The translations under genes were made by a program, and so were the position numbers. A DNA stretch of 36,064 nt, taken from Archaeoglobus sp. UBA234 (GTDB lineage Archaea > Halobacteriota > Archaeoglobi > Archaeoglobales > Archaeoglobaceae). Shown here piece after piece: positions 8,980 to 17,926 of this stretch (position 1 is its first letter; the number at the start of each line of letters is the position of its first letter). The stretch lies in assembly GCA_002494625.1 (NCBI GenBank), contig DACH01000019.1, positions 72,802 through 108,865 on the forward strand, read 5' to 3'. A model generated the notes under the pieces. It made no database searches, was not told where the DNA came from, and was given only the letters and a program-made list of their open reading frames with translations.

Positions 8980-11900
8980 CACTGAGAAATTAAAAAAAGA
9001 GATCTTAAAAAGGCTTGAAAAGTTAGAAAAAAGTGAGATCGAGATTTCTGGCAAAACTTATCCCCTGTATATATTTGACAAAGATGAAGATATAAATCTG
9101 TTTGAGGGCATATTTTTCGCTGAGGGAGACAGAAAAGAAGATATATCTAATTTTCTGGGCTACAAGCCAACGACTGGATATGTTGGAAGAGTAGGGATAC
9201 TGATTTACCGCAATGAGGATTTGCTGATCAGAGATTTTAGAGCCAATAGACAAATAAGGAAGACGATAGCCAAAATAAACGAGCCATTTCTGAAAAAGCT
9301 CAAAAAAGCCCTTGAGGAACCCAAGGATGAGAACTTCTCAGCTCTGCTTAGCAGGTCGGATGTAGTAGAGGAATTTTATGTTCTATACAAAAAGTGCAGG
9401 GAGTTTTTGCTCAACAATATTAGGGGTATAAGCGAAGAGGAGAGAAGAGAGGAGTTCGTTGACAACTTCATGATGCAGATGCTCACATTATGGTATCTGC
9501 AAGAGAAAGGGTTCTTTAACAGGGATAAGAGATACTTTATTACCAAATTCATGGATTTGAAGCAGAAAAGGCTTTTTGGAGGATTTGAAAGTTACTATGC
9601 TTTTCTCAGGCACTTCTTCAGGAAGATAAGCGGATATTCGAATGAGCCTTATGTGGAGAAGGAGAGTATAGGGAGATGTGTTGTTATTGGACCGGCTGTG
9701 TTTTTGAACGGAGAGGATGATGAGGCAGTAACAATTCCAGATAAATGTTTCTATCAGGAAGGTGTTACTGAAAAACTGGTAAATCTCACGCCCAAAGGCA
9801 GGAGAAGGATGATTTCTGAGAAAGATATTGATTTTGATATTCCTTTGCTAAACTTATTTGAGAGTAGGGATTGGGTTGATGGAGATATTGATGAGTACGT
9901 TCTCGGGTCTCTTTATGAGAAATTGATTACATACATGGAGAGAAAGAAGCTCGGAGCTTTTTATACTCCTGAGGAAATTACATCGTATATCTGCAAGAAC
10001 ACGATTGAGCCATATTTGGTTGACAGGATAAATGAGGATTTCGGGAAAAGTTACGAGAGCATAGATGAGATAATAAACGCTGGAGAGAAAGAAGAACTGC
10101 TGACGCTTTTTGATTTGCTACAGAACATAAAGATTCTTGATCCTGCCGTAGGCTCCGCTCACTTTCTGGAGAGTGCCATAAACGTGCTGGTTGATATTTA
10201 CAGGAAGCTGCGAGATAGAGCAAAAGAGGTTGGAATTGAAAAACTCAAAATCCTTGTGGCAGATGAGGATGGAAAAATCAAGCCACTGAATCTGCTTGAG
10301 ATTCCCGAAAAAGAAGGTCTTTTTGAGGTTTACGTTAAATTTTTCATAATCCTTTCAAGGAACATCTATGGGGTTGACATAAACCCTTCAGCGTTAAAGA
10401 TTGCAAGGGCGAGATTGTTTTTGACCCTTGCAAGGCACTTCAACGTCAATGCAGGTGTTTTCATCAGATTCCCGAACGTTCACTTCAATTTAAGGGAGGG
10501 GAACTCGCTTATAGGTTATGTTGATGTTCCAAGGGGTAGAGGAGAGATAAAACAGGTTACTCTCGACTTTGAATTTGAGGATCACGAGATTGAGTATATT
10601 CAGGAAAGAATAAAGGTTGATGAGGAGCTTAAGGAATATTTGCCAGAGATTGCCAGATCGCTAAAGATTGAGGGAGATCTGGTTAAAGAGATTCAGGAGA
10701 TGAATAGGATTCTTTCTTCAAAGAAGATAAGGTGGAGTGAGTTTGAGAAGGTTTTGAGGACGAAAGAGAAGCTGATACAGGTGCTTGTTGCCTCGCTCAA
10801 TTCGAGGTATGCGGTAAAGCTGAATAAACTTTTGAAGAGTATAACAGACTTATTTAATAAAAAGCTGGATGAGAAATTTGCCGATGAGCACGGGATTGAT
10901 CTGGATGAGTTGAAGAAGATAAAGACATTTCACTGGATTTTTGAGTTTCCTGAGGTGTTTTTGAGAGAAAATCCAGGATATGATGTAGTGATTGGAAATC
11001 CACCATTTATAAGGCAGGAAATGATAAATGAGCCAAAAGAAATTCTGGAGCTACTATATCCGGAGGTATATAGTGGCACATCGGATTACAGCGTATTTTT
11101 TGTTAAGAGAAGTCTCGATCTGTTAATCAAAGATGGATATCATTCTTTCATAATAACCAACAAATGGCTTACAAGAAAATATGGAGAAAGGTTACGATCC
11201 TATTTCAAAGACAATTTCCAGATTTTACAGATTATTGATTTCGGAGATAACACACCTTTTATAGGTATTTCGAATTACGTTTTGATCTATGTTGTAAGGA
11301 ATTCACATCCACCAAAAAACAACACCATATTTTACTGTGCGCCGGGAGATCCGTCAGACATTCAAAGGGTTGAAGAAATAGGATATTTTGTGCTTCAAAA
11401 AAGTCTCGAAGGTGTATGGACATTTGTCAGAGAAGATGAGGAGGAAATTAAAAAGTGGATTGAAAAAGTGGGAAAACCTCTGGAGGAGTGGGATGTTAAA
11501 ATATATGCAGGTATAAAGACTGGACTTAACGAGGCATTTATTATGGATGAAGAAACTAGGAAAAATTTGATTGCTGAAGATCCGAAAAGTGCTGAAATAA
11601 TAAAGCCTACCGTTTTAGGAAAAGACATAGAAAGATGGTATATAGATTGGAATATGCTATACTTGCTGTATATCCCTTGGCACTTCCCTCTACATAATGA
11701 TAAGACAATAAAAAGCGCTTCAGACTTAGCAGAAAGGGAGTTTAAAAAGCGATATCCAGCTGTATACAATCATTTACTTCATTATAAAGAAAAACTTTCA
11801 AACAGAAATAAAGACGAAACAGGCATCCGATACGAGTGGTACGCACTCCAAAGATATGCATCAGATTACGTAAGTGAATTCGAAAAACCTAAGATAATTT

Positions 11901-12598
11901 GGCAAGAAATGTCCAAGGTGGCTGCGTTTACTTGGTCTCCGACACCAACATACCCACAGATGGGTACATTTATAATGACAAATGTCTCAAAGTATTTGCT
12001 AGCTTTGCTAAATTCAGCTACAGTTACTTGGTATTTTACTAAAATTTCTCCCAAGTTGCGTGGCTCAACGTTAGTATATAAAAAAGAGTACCTGCAGAAT
12101 GTACCGCTAATAGAAACTAACAATAGGGATAAAGAAGTTATTGAAATACTTGTTGACTACTTGTTATTCTTAAACTTAGACAAGGATATACGAGAATTAC
12201 ACTCGGGGGAGATAGCATTACTAGACAATGAAGTACTAGACACTATTGTCTACGAACTCTACTTCAAAGAAAAATTCATCGAAGACAGCAAAAAGGCCAT
12301 CGAAGAGGGTAAAGATCCAATCTACCCACAACTTGAAAAAGGCACCTTCCTGATTGACCTCGTTGCCAAACACCTAATACCCATAGACTACGACAGCTAC
12401 GCAAAGCTTGCCTACTCAATTGAGCCATTGAGCGAGGAAGAAAAGCTGAAGATGGAGAAAATGAAGGAAGAGTACCTCAAAACAATAAAGGAAGTTGTCG
12501 AGGCGATTAAGGCTGATGAGGAAATCATGGGGCAGATCGAGAGGATAAAAAGTCATGAGTGGGTGAGGGTGATTGAAGGACTCGATAACGACACTTGA
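8969..12598 (+). CDS. Eco57I/PglX-like N6-adenine DNA methyltransferase
   Basis: A 1209-residue class I DNA methyltransferase. A roughly 320-residue N-terminal region precedes AFYTPEEITSYI (about 329). The SAM-binding motif I ILDPAVGSAHFLES lies near 389, then IYGVDINPSALKIARARL, and the catalytic motif IV YDVVIGNPPF near 674. The C-terminal 450 residues look like a TaqI/Eco57I-type target recognition domain (AGIKTGLNEAF, GKDIERW). NPPF specifies adenine-N6 methylation. I see no PD-(D/E)XK nuclease at the N-terminus, so cleavage probably comes from the helicase partner. Start: GTG at 8969 with GGGGTGG (8958-8964) just upstream; it overlaps the helicase stop. A TTG nine codons earlier is possible but has no binding site. 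Inferred role: marks host DNA so the PLD-helicase spares it. Confidence 0.93.
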   Translation: MGINTEKLKKEILKRLEKLEKSEIEISGKTYPLYIFDKDEDINLFEGIFFAEGDRKEDISNFLGYKPTTGYVGRVGILIYRNEDLLIRDFRANRQIRKTIAKINEPFLKKLKKALEEPKDENFSALLSRSDVVEEFYVLYKKCREFLLNNIRGISEEERREEFVDNFMMQMLTLWYLQEKGFFNRDKRYFITKFMDLKQKRLFGGFESYYAFLRHFFRKISGYSNEPYVEKESIGRCVVIGPAVFLNGEDDEAVTIPDKCFYQEGVTEKLVNLTPKGRRRMISEKDIDFDIPLLNLFESRDWVDGDIDEYVLGSLYEKLITYMERKKLGAFYTPEEITSYICKNTIEPYLVDRINEDFGKSYESIDEIINAGEKEELLTLFDLLQNIKILDPAVGSAHFLESAINVLVDIYRKLRDRAKEVGIEKLKILVADEDGKIKPLNLLEIPEKEGLFEVYVKFFIILSRNIYGVDINPSALKIARARLFLTLARHFNVNAGVFIRFPNVHFNLREGNSLIGYVDVPRGRGEIKQVTLDFEFEDHEIEYIQERIKVDEELKEYLPEIARSLKIEGDLVKEIQEMNRILSSKKIRWSEFEKVLRTKEKLIQVLVASLNSRYAVKLNKLLKSITDLFNKKLDEKFADEHGIDLDELKKIKTFHWIFEFPEVFLRENPGYDVVIGNPPFIRQEMINEPKEILELLYPEVYSGTSDYSVFFVKRSLDLLIKDGYHSFIITNKWLTRKYGERLRSYFKDNFQILQIIDFGDNTPFIGISNYVLIYVVRNSHPPKNNTIFYCAPGDPSDIQRVEEIGYFVLQKSLEGVWTFVREDEEEIKKWIEKVGKPLEEWDVKIYAGIKTGLNEAFIMDEETRKNLIAEDPKSAEIIKPTVLGKDIERWYIDWNMLYLLYIPWHFPLHNDKTIKSASDLAEREFKKRYPAVYNHLLHYKEKLSNRNKDETGIRYEWYALQRYASDYVSEFEKPKIIWQEMSKVAAFTWSPTPTYPQMGTFIMTNVSKYLLALLNSATVTWYFTKISPKLRGSTLVYKKEYLQNVPLIETNNRDKEVIEILVDYLLFLNLDKDIRELHSGEIALLDNEVLDTIVYELYFKEKFIEDSKKAIEEGKDPIYPQLEKGTFLIDLVAKHLIPIDYDSYAKLAYSIEPLSEEEKLKMEKMKEEYLKTIKEVVEAIKADEEIMGQIERIKSHEWVRVIEGLDNDT

Positions 12599-12614
12599 AT
12601 GGTGGTGAGTAAAT

Positions 12615-14480
12615 ATGAAAATAAAGAAAATTTATCTCGAAAACTTCAGAGGTTTTTATGGACTAGTTTCAATAGAATTGGAAAATTTTACAGCATTTAT
12701 AGGTAAAAACGATCAGGGAAAAAGTTCAATTCTCGAAGCGTTGGACATTTTTATTAACGAAGGAAAGGGTGCCGTAAAAATTGAAGCAGATGATCTCAAT
12801 GTAAGAGCAAAAAATGAAGGAGTTGAAGAGTTCAGAATTGGCGTCGTTTTTACCAATTTCCCAGAAAAAGTAATAATTGACGAGACGAACCCTACATCTC
12901 TTAGAGATGAATATCTACTAAATGAAGATGAATACTTGGAAGTCTGGAAAACTTTTAAGAACGGAAAACTTAAATCAACAACAATTAAATGTTATCATCC
13001 AGCTAATGATGATTTTTTGAAGAATTTATTAAGAAAAAAGCAAACTGAGCTAAAAAATTTTGTTGAAAAAAAGAATATTGACTGTGAAGACAAAAGAAAA
13101 TCAGCCTCATTAAGAAAAGCAATTCGAGAATATTATGGACATAATGGAGGATTAGAATTTGATGTCATTGAAATAGTTGTTGATGAAGGGGATGTTAAAA
13201 ACATATGGAGAAAATTGACTGAATATCTCCCGATTTACGCATTGTTTCATTCTGATAGAACGAACCAAGATCTCGATTCTGAAATTCAAGACCCATTAAA
13301 AATTACTGTTGAGCAAATTTTTAAGAGAGGCGATATCCAGAAGAAATTAAATGAAATTGCCAGAGAAATAGAAAATGTGATTTCCAACATTGCAAATAGA
13401 ACCATCGAAAAATTCAAAGATATATCACAACTGGAATCTGAACTAAAACCCGATATTCCTGAAGTCTCCAACTTGAAATGGAAAGATGTTTATAAAAATA
13501 TAGGATTTGTTACAGATGAAGGTGTCCCTATGAATAAAAGGGGAAGCGGTTTTAGAAGATTAGTCCTCCTAAGTTTTTTCCTTGCTGAAGCTGAAAGACA
13601 AAAAGATGAAAATAATAATGTGCATACTATATACGCAATTGAAGAACCAGAAACGTCCTTACATCCAGATATTCAGAAGATACTATTGGAAAGTTTAAAG
13701 AAGTTAAGTGATAATGGCAATTATCAAATTATAATCACAACCCATAGTCCACAATTTATAAGATTGCTGGAAATCTCTTCAATAAGATACGTTGAAAAAA
13801 GTGGTGATAGAACTGTGGTGGAGCAATTTAGCGATGGAAATCACAATATTTTAATTGATAAAATAATCAAAAATCTTGGCATACTTCCCACTGTTGGTAA
13901 ATTAATAATCTGCGTCGAAGGCAAAACCGATGAGATGTTTTTACTAAATGTAAACCAAAATATTCCTGAGCTAAAAAAGATTATAGACCTCCAAAGCGCT
14001 ATAAAGGCCGGTATAATGGCTTTTAATATAATGCATGGCTCTAATCTAAAAGACTATATCGATAGATATATTACCAAAAATACAAATGCAATTGAATTCC
14101 ATTTATATGATAGAGACGGAGATTCAAAGTATCAAGAGGCAATAGATGAGGTTAATAGCAGAGGAGACGGAAGTTATGGAGTAATAACCAAAAAGAGAGA
14201 AATAGAAAATTATGTTCATTGGGAATTAATAGAAAACAATGAGAAATTTGAAGGTGTCAAATTTGATGAGAAATTTAAAAGAGATTGGGATAGCCAGGAT
14301 ATTCCTAACTATCTAGCAAATAAGAAAGGCATGAAAGAAGAAGATGTCAAAGGGATTCTGTGCGGAAAAATATCAAAACAAATAACAAAAGATCATTTAG
14401 AACAACTAAATGCTTGGGATGAAGTTAAAGGGTGGTTTGAGAAGATAGGGGAAATGTACGCCAAAATCAATTTCCCCTAA
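12615..14480 (+). CDS. OLD-family ATPase with TOPRIM nuclease domain
   Basis: A 621-residue OLD-family protein. The ABC/SMC-like ATPase has the start MKIKKIYLENFRGF, Walker A GKNDQGKS (30-37), a signature-like segment near KRGSGFRRLVLLSF, Walker B YAIEEPETSLHPD and the H-loop TTHSPQF. The TOPRIM domain follows: LIICVEGKTDEMF (about 430-442, catalytic Glu) and LYDRDGD (about 498-504, DxD metal site). OLD proteins are ATP-regulated DNA nucleases, used alone or with partners such as GajB or reverse transcriptases. Here it begins 17 nt after the methyltransferase stop behind GGTGGTGAG, so it is third gene of the PLD-helicase/methyltransferase operon. No UvrD-like GajB follows. Inferred role: second nuclease arm of the same defence system. 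Confidence 0.93.
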   Translation: MKIKKIYLENFRGFYGLVSIELENFTAFIGKNDQGKSSILEALDIFINEGKGAVKIEADDLNVRAKNEGVEEFRIGVVFTNFPEKVIIDETNPTSLRDEYLLNEDEYLEVWKTFKNGKLKSTTIKCYHPANDDFLKNLLRKKQTELKNFVEKKNIDCEDKRKSASLRKAIREYYGHNGGLEFDVIEIVVDEGDVKNIWRKLTEYLPIYALFHSDRTNQDLDSEIQDPLKITVEQIFKRGDIQKKLNEIAREIENVISNIANRTIEKFKDISQLESELKPDIPEVSNLKWKDVYKNIGFVTDEGVPMNKRGSGFRRLVLLSFFLAEAERQKDENNNVHTIYAIEEPETSLHPDIQKILLESLKKLSDNGNYQIIITTHSPQFIRLLEISSIRYVEKSGDRTVVEQFSDGNHNILIDKIIKNLGILPTVGKLIICVEGKTDEMFLLNVNQNIPELKKIIDLQSAIKAGIMAFNIMHGSNLKDYIDRYITKNTNAIEFHLYDRDGDSKYQEAIDEVNSRGDGSYGVITKKREIENYVHWELIENNEKFEGVKFDEKFKRDWDSQDIPNYLANKKGMKEEDVKGILCGKISKQITKDHLEQLNAWDEVKGWFEKIGEMYAKINFP

Positions 14481-14492
14481 AAAGCAAGAAGT

Positions 14493-14820
14493 GTGATCTT
14501 CATGCGGGATTCAAACATGGTTTTAGGAGAGTTTTCCGAGATTATAGCTGGCTTAGTCCTCTCTTATGTCCTACACTCTCTCATAAAATCCAGAATGCTC
14601 AATCTGTCATTTATCCTGCTTCTTAATTTTGGTGAGTATCGCAGTGATTGCAACACAAGATCGCCGCTATGCCTTACTAGAGTACAACTTACTTGATTGG
14701 ATGGATTATTGGCTTGTTTATTGCCATATAATGCCGGATTAATCTATGCAATCGAGTTTATTCTGTATTTTCGTCTCTTTCGTAGTCCTCACTCCCAAGT
14801 TTAAGAAGTGGTGGGATTAA
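14493..14820 (+). pseudogene. Decayed small membrane protein
   Basis: The first segment is open from ATG 14493 (hydrophobic EIIAGLVLSYVLHSL, then MLNLSFILLL) and breaks near 14625. The continuation appears in another frame (LILVSIAVIATQDRRY, to about 14700), then in a third (WIIGLFIAI), a fourth (GLIYAIEFIL) and finally IFVSFVVLTPKFKKWWD ending at TAA 14818-14820. Joined, these read as one protein with three or four membrane segments, so at least three frameshifts have occurred in 330 bases. It sits directly after the OLD gene and may once have been part of that operon. Sequencing error seems unlikely given several breaks here and in two nearby genes. The 168 bases to the next gene hold nothing clear. 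Confidence 0.65.
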
Positions 14821-14988
14821 TTTCAAGAGATTTTATGGGCTAACAACCTAACAAAGGTCTCGCTTATATACACCCTAAATAGAAAAAATCACCTTTGATT
14901 CAGAATTAAATCAATCCGCAACTGCTACGATGCTTATTAACTTGAACAGGAAAATGTAAGATGGTGGAATTAACCCTATAGATGCTAA

Positions 14989-15378
14989 ATGCTCAATATT
15001 AGCCCTGACTCGTTTAAAGAACTTCCAGATAAGATATCTGAGATTTATCCTTTCTTCAAGCTTACTTTCAGTAAAACAATGGGCGAAAACATATATGGAA
15101 ACGTTTGTTTAAATTGTGGTGCTTATCAAGGAAATTGGTATGTTGAGGAAGAATTAATTGAAATTGCCTATGAACCAAGCAAAATTGCTGAAAAGAGAAG
15201 GATAAGGATAAATTTAACTGAACAAGAACGGTTGGAAAGAGTTTTTCCAGAAGAAGTGCTGAAACTTGAAAAACACAACATCTCCTATGATCCAGAAAAA
15301 TTTGTCTTTGTGTGCAGGAATTGTCATCTAAGAATTCATCACACCGACGATTTCCCACATTTAAAACCTGGAGATTAA
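14989..15378 (+). CDS. HNH-type zinc-binding protein
   Basis: A 129-residue protein with two CxxC knuckles: CLNCG (C40, C43) and CRNCH (C109, C112), the second followed by LRIHH (H117, H118). H96 in the segment LEKHNISYDP precedes the second knuckle, so the order fits a compact HNH/treble-clef nuclease. The core between the knuckles has conserved-looking text (YEPSKIAEKRRIRINL). HNH proteins cut DNA or RNA, but some members only bind nucleic acid. A GGTGG lies upstream at about 14963-14967, too far to decide the start; ATG 14989 is the first in frame after a stop. It stands alone between a pseudogene and the EVE gene. Function is not established. Confidence 0.75.
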   Translation: MLNISPDSFKELPDKISEIYPFFKLTFSKTMGENIYGNVCLNCGAYQGNWYVEEELIEIAYEPSKIAEKRRIRINLTEQERLERVFPEEVLKLEKHNISYDPEKFVFVCRNCHLRIHHTDDFPHLKPGD

Positions 15379-15430
15379 GTTTAATAGCAAACTTTTAAGT
15401 AAATAAAATAAAATTTTCATTGGTGGTCAT

Positions 15431-15871
15431 ATGACTTACTGGCTCTGCATAACTACTTCTGAAAACTGGAAAGTTATAAAACAGAAAAATGTGTGGGGAG
15501 TTCCAGAACGCCATAAAAACACAATTGCAAAGGTTAAACCCGGAGATAAACTTCTCATCTACCTCAAACAGGAAAGGGACGAGGACAAGATCATAGAACC
15601 AAGAATAGCAGCTGCATATGAAGCAACATCAGAAGTTTTCAAAGATTCGTCGAGAATCTTTAAGACACCACCCGGCATGCATAACGAGAGCTTTCCCCTG
15701 CGCATAAAGCTCAAACCTATAAAAATCTTTGATAAGCCTGTAGACTTCAAATCTCTTATCCCCAAGCTGAAATTCATCAAAAACAAGCAGAAATGGACTG
15801 GACATTTGATGGGTAAGGCGATGAGGGAAATTCCAGAAGAAGACTACAGACTCATAGTGGATTCAGCATGA
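15431..15871 (+). CDS. EVE-domain protein (PUA-like modified-base reader)
   Basis: A 146-residue single EVE domain: MTYWLCITTSENWKVI start, WGVPERHKNTIAKVKPGDKL (residues 22-41) and the end KQKWTGHLMGKAMREIPEEDY. EVE folds belong to the PUA superfamily and bind modified nucleobases such as 5-methylcytosine derivatives in DNA; stand-alone forms often sit beside restriction genes. The start ATG 15431 follows GGTGGT closely. Its stop overlaps the ATG of the decayed hicA (ATGA at 15868-15871), so the toxin was once translationally coupled to this gene. Likely a sensor of modified foreign nucleic acid; its effector partner is not obvious. Confidence 0.88.
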   Translation: MTYWLCITTSENWKVIKQKNVWGVPERHKNTIAKVKPGDKLLIYLKQERDEDKIIEPRIAAAYEATSEVFKDSSRIFKTPPGMHNESFPLRIKLKPIKIFDKPVDFKSLIPKLKFIKNKQKWTGHLMGKAMREIPEEDYRLIVDSA

Positions 15872-16085
15872 CTAAAAAGAGAGAAGTTATGAAAAACTAA
15901 AAAACAATCCCAAAAACATCAGATTCGAAGATATCTGCAAAAGCAGCTGAACTTTTCGATTTCAAATTTAGAGGCGAAAACGAAGCTGCAGAGTCTATGT
16001 AAGAGGGGGAGTTAAAGAAATCCTGAACTTCCAAAATGTTAAAGGCAAGGCTAAACCTCTAACTAAGGCAACATTTAAAAGATAG
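15868..16085 (+). pseudogene. hicA: hicA-like toxin pseudogene
   Basis: Three reading-frame segments read in order as a HicA-type toxin: MTKKREVMK followed by LKNNPKNIRFEDICK, then AAELFDFKFRG, then RVYVRGGVKEILNFQNVKG and KAKP, ending at TAG 16083-16085. Frame breaks fall in A-runs near 15893 and 15947 and near 15985, and a stop TAA arises in the first frame. The spot where HicA carries its GSH catalytic His reads differently (bases near 15980), so the active site is also gone. HicA is an mRNA interferase that pairs with HicB, and the intact hicB begins 29 nt downstream. The segment order and hicB linkage make this assignment fairly firm. Confidence 0.75.
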
Positions 16086-16114
16086 GGAAATACAATTTAT
16101 TGAGGAGGAATAAT

Positions 16115-16351
16115 ATGCACAAATACACAACCGAGATCTTCTACAGCGACGAAGATGAAGGATACATCGCTGTAGTTCCTGAGCTACCCGGCTGTTCTGC
16201 ATTTGGTGAGACTGAAGAGGAAGCGTTAAAGGAGATAAAGGTAGCCATCAAGCTCTGGATAGAAGCTGCAAAGAAAGAGGGCAGGGGAACCCCAAAGCCG
16301 AAAGGGAAAGAGTTGCTTAAAGCTGTTATGGAAGTTAAAAGTGAGGTTTAG
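16115..16351 (+). CDS. hicB: HicB-family antitoxin
   Basis: A 78-residue HicB partial RNase-H-fold domain: start MHKYTTEIFYSDEDEGYIAV, the family signature VPELPGCSAFGETEEEAL (about 21-38) and a C-terminal helix with LWIEAAKKEG. No DNA-binding ribbon-helix-helix is attached, as in short archaeal forms. GAGGAGG (16102-16108) is 6 nt before the ATG at 16115 and fixes the start; a TTG at 16100 lies before that site and is unlikely. It normally neutralises HicA, but its toxin here is a pseudogene, so it is either a relic or now acts on a toxin elsewhere. Confidence 0.88.
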   Translation: MHKYTTEIFYSDEDEGYIAVVPELPGCSAFGETEEEALKEIKVAIKLWIEAAKKEGRGTPKPKGKELLKAVMEVKSEV

Positions 16352-16376
16352 CCTCAAGATAAAATAGAGGGTGGTT

Positions 16377-16802
16377 ATGGAAGATATAGTTGGTGTAACA
16401 TATCCAATCCCCAAGCAGTTCATGGATCGCTTTTTTAAAGGAAAAGATGTTTTTGTTAAGCCGGCAACCGTATGGAAGCAACTAAAGCCCGGTATGAAAT
16501 TCGTTTTCTATCAATCTCACGAGGATACTGGTTTTGTTGGAGAGGCTAAAATAAAAAGAATCGTTCTTTCAGAGAATCCAGTGCAGTTCTTCAATACCTA
16601 TGGTGACAGAATTTTTCTTACAAAGAATGAACTAAAAGAATATATCAAATCCCAAGAAAGATGGAAGCAAGGATGGAAAAGCAGAGGGCAGCAAAAGAAA
16701 AAGCTATGGATGGCAATTGAGCTTGAAAGCATCAAAAAGTACGATCAACCGATTAAGCCAAAGCGCTTCGTGCCCGTTGGAGGGCAATATCTAAGAGGAT
16801 AA
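16377..16802 (+). CDS. DUF365 protein (archaeal PUA-like domain)
   Basis: A 141-residue protein recognised as the archaeal DUF365 family: start MEDIVGVTYPIPKQFMDRFF, then KPATVWKQLKPGMKFVFYQS and HEDTGFVGEAKIKRIV. The fold is predicted PUA/ASCH-like, the same superfamily as EVE, suggesting nucleic-acid binding; its cell role is not known. AGGGTGG (16367-16373) sits just before ATG 16377; a GTG at 16371 overlaps that site and is less likely. Five bases separate its stop from the next gene, so they form an operon with hicB upstream (25 nt). Confidence 0.85.
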   Translation: MEDIVGVTYPIPKQFMDRFFKGKDVFVKPATVWKQLKPGMKFVFYQSHEDTGFVGEAKIKRIVLSENPVQFFNTYGDRIFLTKNELKEYIKSQERWKQGWKSRGQQKKKLWMAIELESIKKYDQPIKPKRFVPVGGQYLRG

Positions 16803-16807
16803 ACGAG

Positions 16808-17926
16808 GTGAGCCAATTGAGTTATGTGGTTATCAGAGATGGTAACAATGTAGAAATTATCGAAGAAGAGGACTTTTCAGTTGATAAAAAGGAGAAGTAT
16901 CTGCATAGGTTAATTGAAGAAAACCCTCAAATAATCCTAAAAGATATTACCAAAAAATATGTTGTAACTGTAGCAAGTCATTTGAAACTACCAAGTGGTG
17001 GAGAACTCGATCTCTTATTAATTGATTCCAGCGGAAACCTAATTGTAGTAGAGCTAAAGAGAGAAAAAGGACATAGGGAAGCTATTGCTCAATTGCTTGA
17101 TTATGCCTCCGATCTCCAGCAAATGGATGAAAACGAAATTTTTAGCTCAGAAACGAGCAAATTCAAATCTTTGGAAGGCATCTACAGGAGTTTTTATGCG
17201 GATGAGGAGGAATTCACTTACGAGGATTTTAGGGAAAATTTTGTAAAGTCCATAACAGATCCTGCTGAAATTTGGCTTCTCTTAGTCTCTTATACTATCG
17301 GTGATGATACTCGAAGACTCGCAGAGTGGCTTAGGAATTTTGGAGTAAGGATATTCTGTGTAGAGTTTGATTACTTTAAAAGTGAGAACAAAGAAATCTT
17401 TGTTCCAAAACTACTAAGTATCGAAGATATTAAGAGAATTGAGAGAAGAAAACTAACAGAAACACAGGAAAAATACTTAAGATTCTTTTCTAAACTGCTT
17501 TCGGAATTTAAAGAAATCAAACCTAGAGCAACTGAAAGGAGAGCAACTGCTGACAACTGGCTACAGATACCTACAGGATTTGGACCAATTCATTTTGAGT
17601 GGCTTTTATGTGGAAGAGAGCCAAACAAAGTGTTGGAGGTTGGCTTACATTTCGAATATGCTGATGAGACAATAAATCAAAAGCTACTTGACTATTTCAA
17701 ATCTAAGGAGGGCGATCTCAAAAAAGAGATAGGAGATCTAAAATTTAGAAAGCTCGGAAACAAGTGGAGAAAAATCTATGTTGAAAAAGTTGTTGGTAGC
17801 TTAGATAACGCTTTAAATAGCGAAGAGGTAAAAGATTGGGCTGTGGAAATGATGGTCAGATTTTACGACGTTTTCAAAGAGAGTGGGAAAATAAATGAAG
17901 CTGTACAAACATTGAAAAAAGACTGA
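16808..17926 (+). CDS. PD-(D/E)XK endonuclease (NucS/DUF91-like core) with C-terminal DUF4268-like domain
   Basis: A 372-residue protein. An N-terminal helix is followed by a restriction-endonuclease core: GGELDLLLID (D68) then VVELKREKGH (E82, K84) and a helix EAIAQLLDYASDLQQM. These are the D-ExK residues of the PD-(D/E)XK fold seen in NucS/DUF91 nucleases. The C-terminal 130 residues (TADNWLQIPTG, HFEWLLCGREPNKVLEVGLH) look like the DUF4268-type domain linked to restriction proteins. Likely a stand-alone DNase in defence or repair. Start: GTG 16808 overlaps GAGGTGA; TTG at 16817, 5 nt after that site, is also credible and would shorten it by three residues. It is the last intact gene of the island. 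Confidence 0.88.
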   Translation: MSQLSYVVIRDGNNVEIIEEEDFSVDKKEKYLHRLIEENPQIILKDITKKYVVTVASHLKLPSGGELDLLLIDSSGNLIVVELKREKGHREAIAQLLDYASDLQQMDENEIFSSETSKFKSLEGIYRSFYADEEEFTYEDFRENFVKSITDPAEIWLLLVSYTIGDDTRRLAEWLRNFGVRIFCVEFDYFKSENKEIFVPKLLSIEDIKRIERRKLTETQEKYLRFFSKLLSEFKEIKPRATERRATADNWLQIPTGFGPIHFEWLLCGREPNKVLEVGLHFEYADETINQKLLDYFKSKEGDLKKEIGDLKFRKLGNKWRKIYVEKVVGSLDNALNSEEVKDWAVEMMVRFYDVFKESGKINEAVQTLKKD

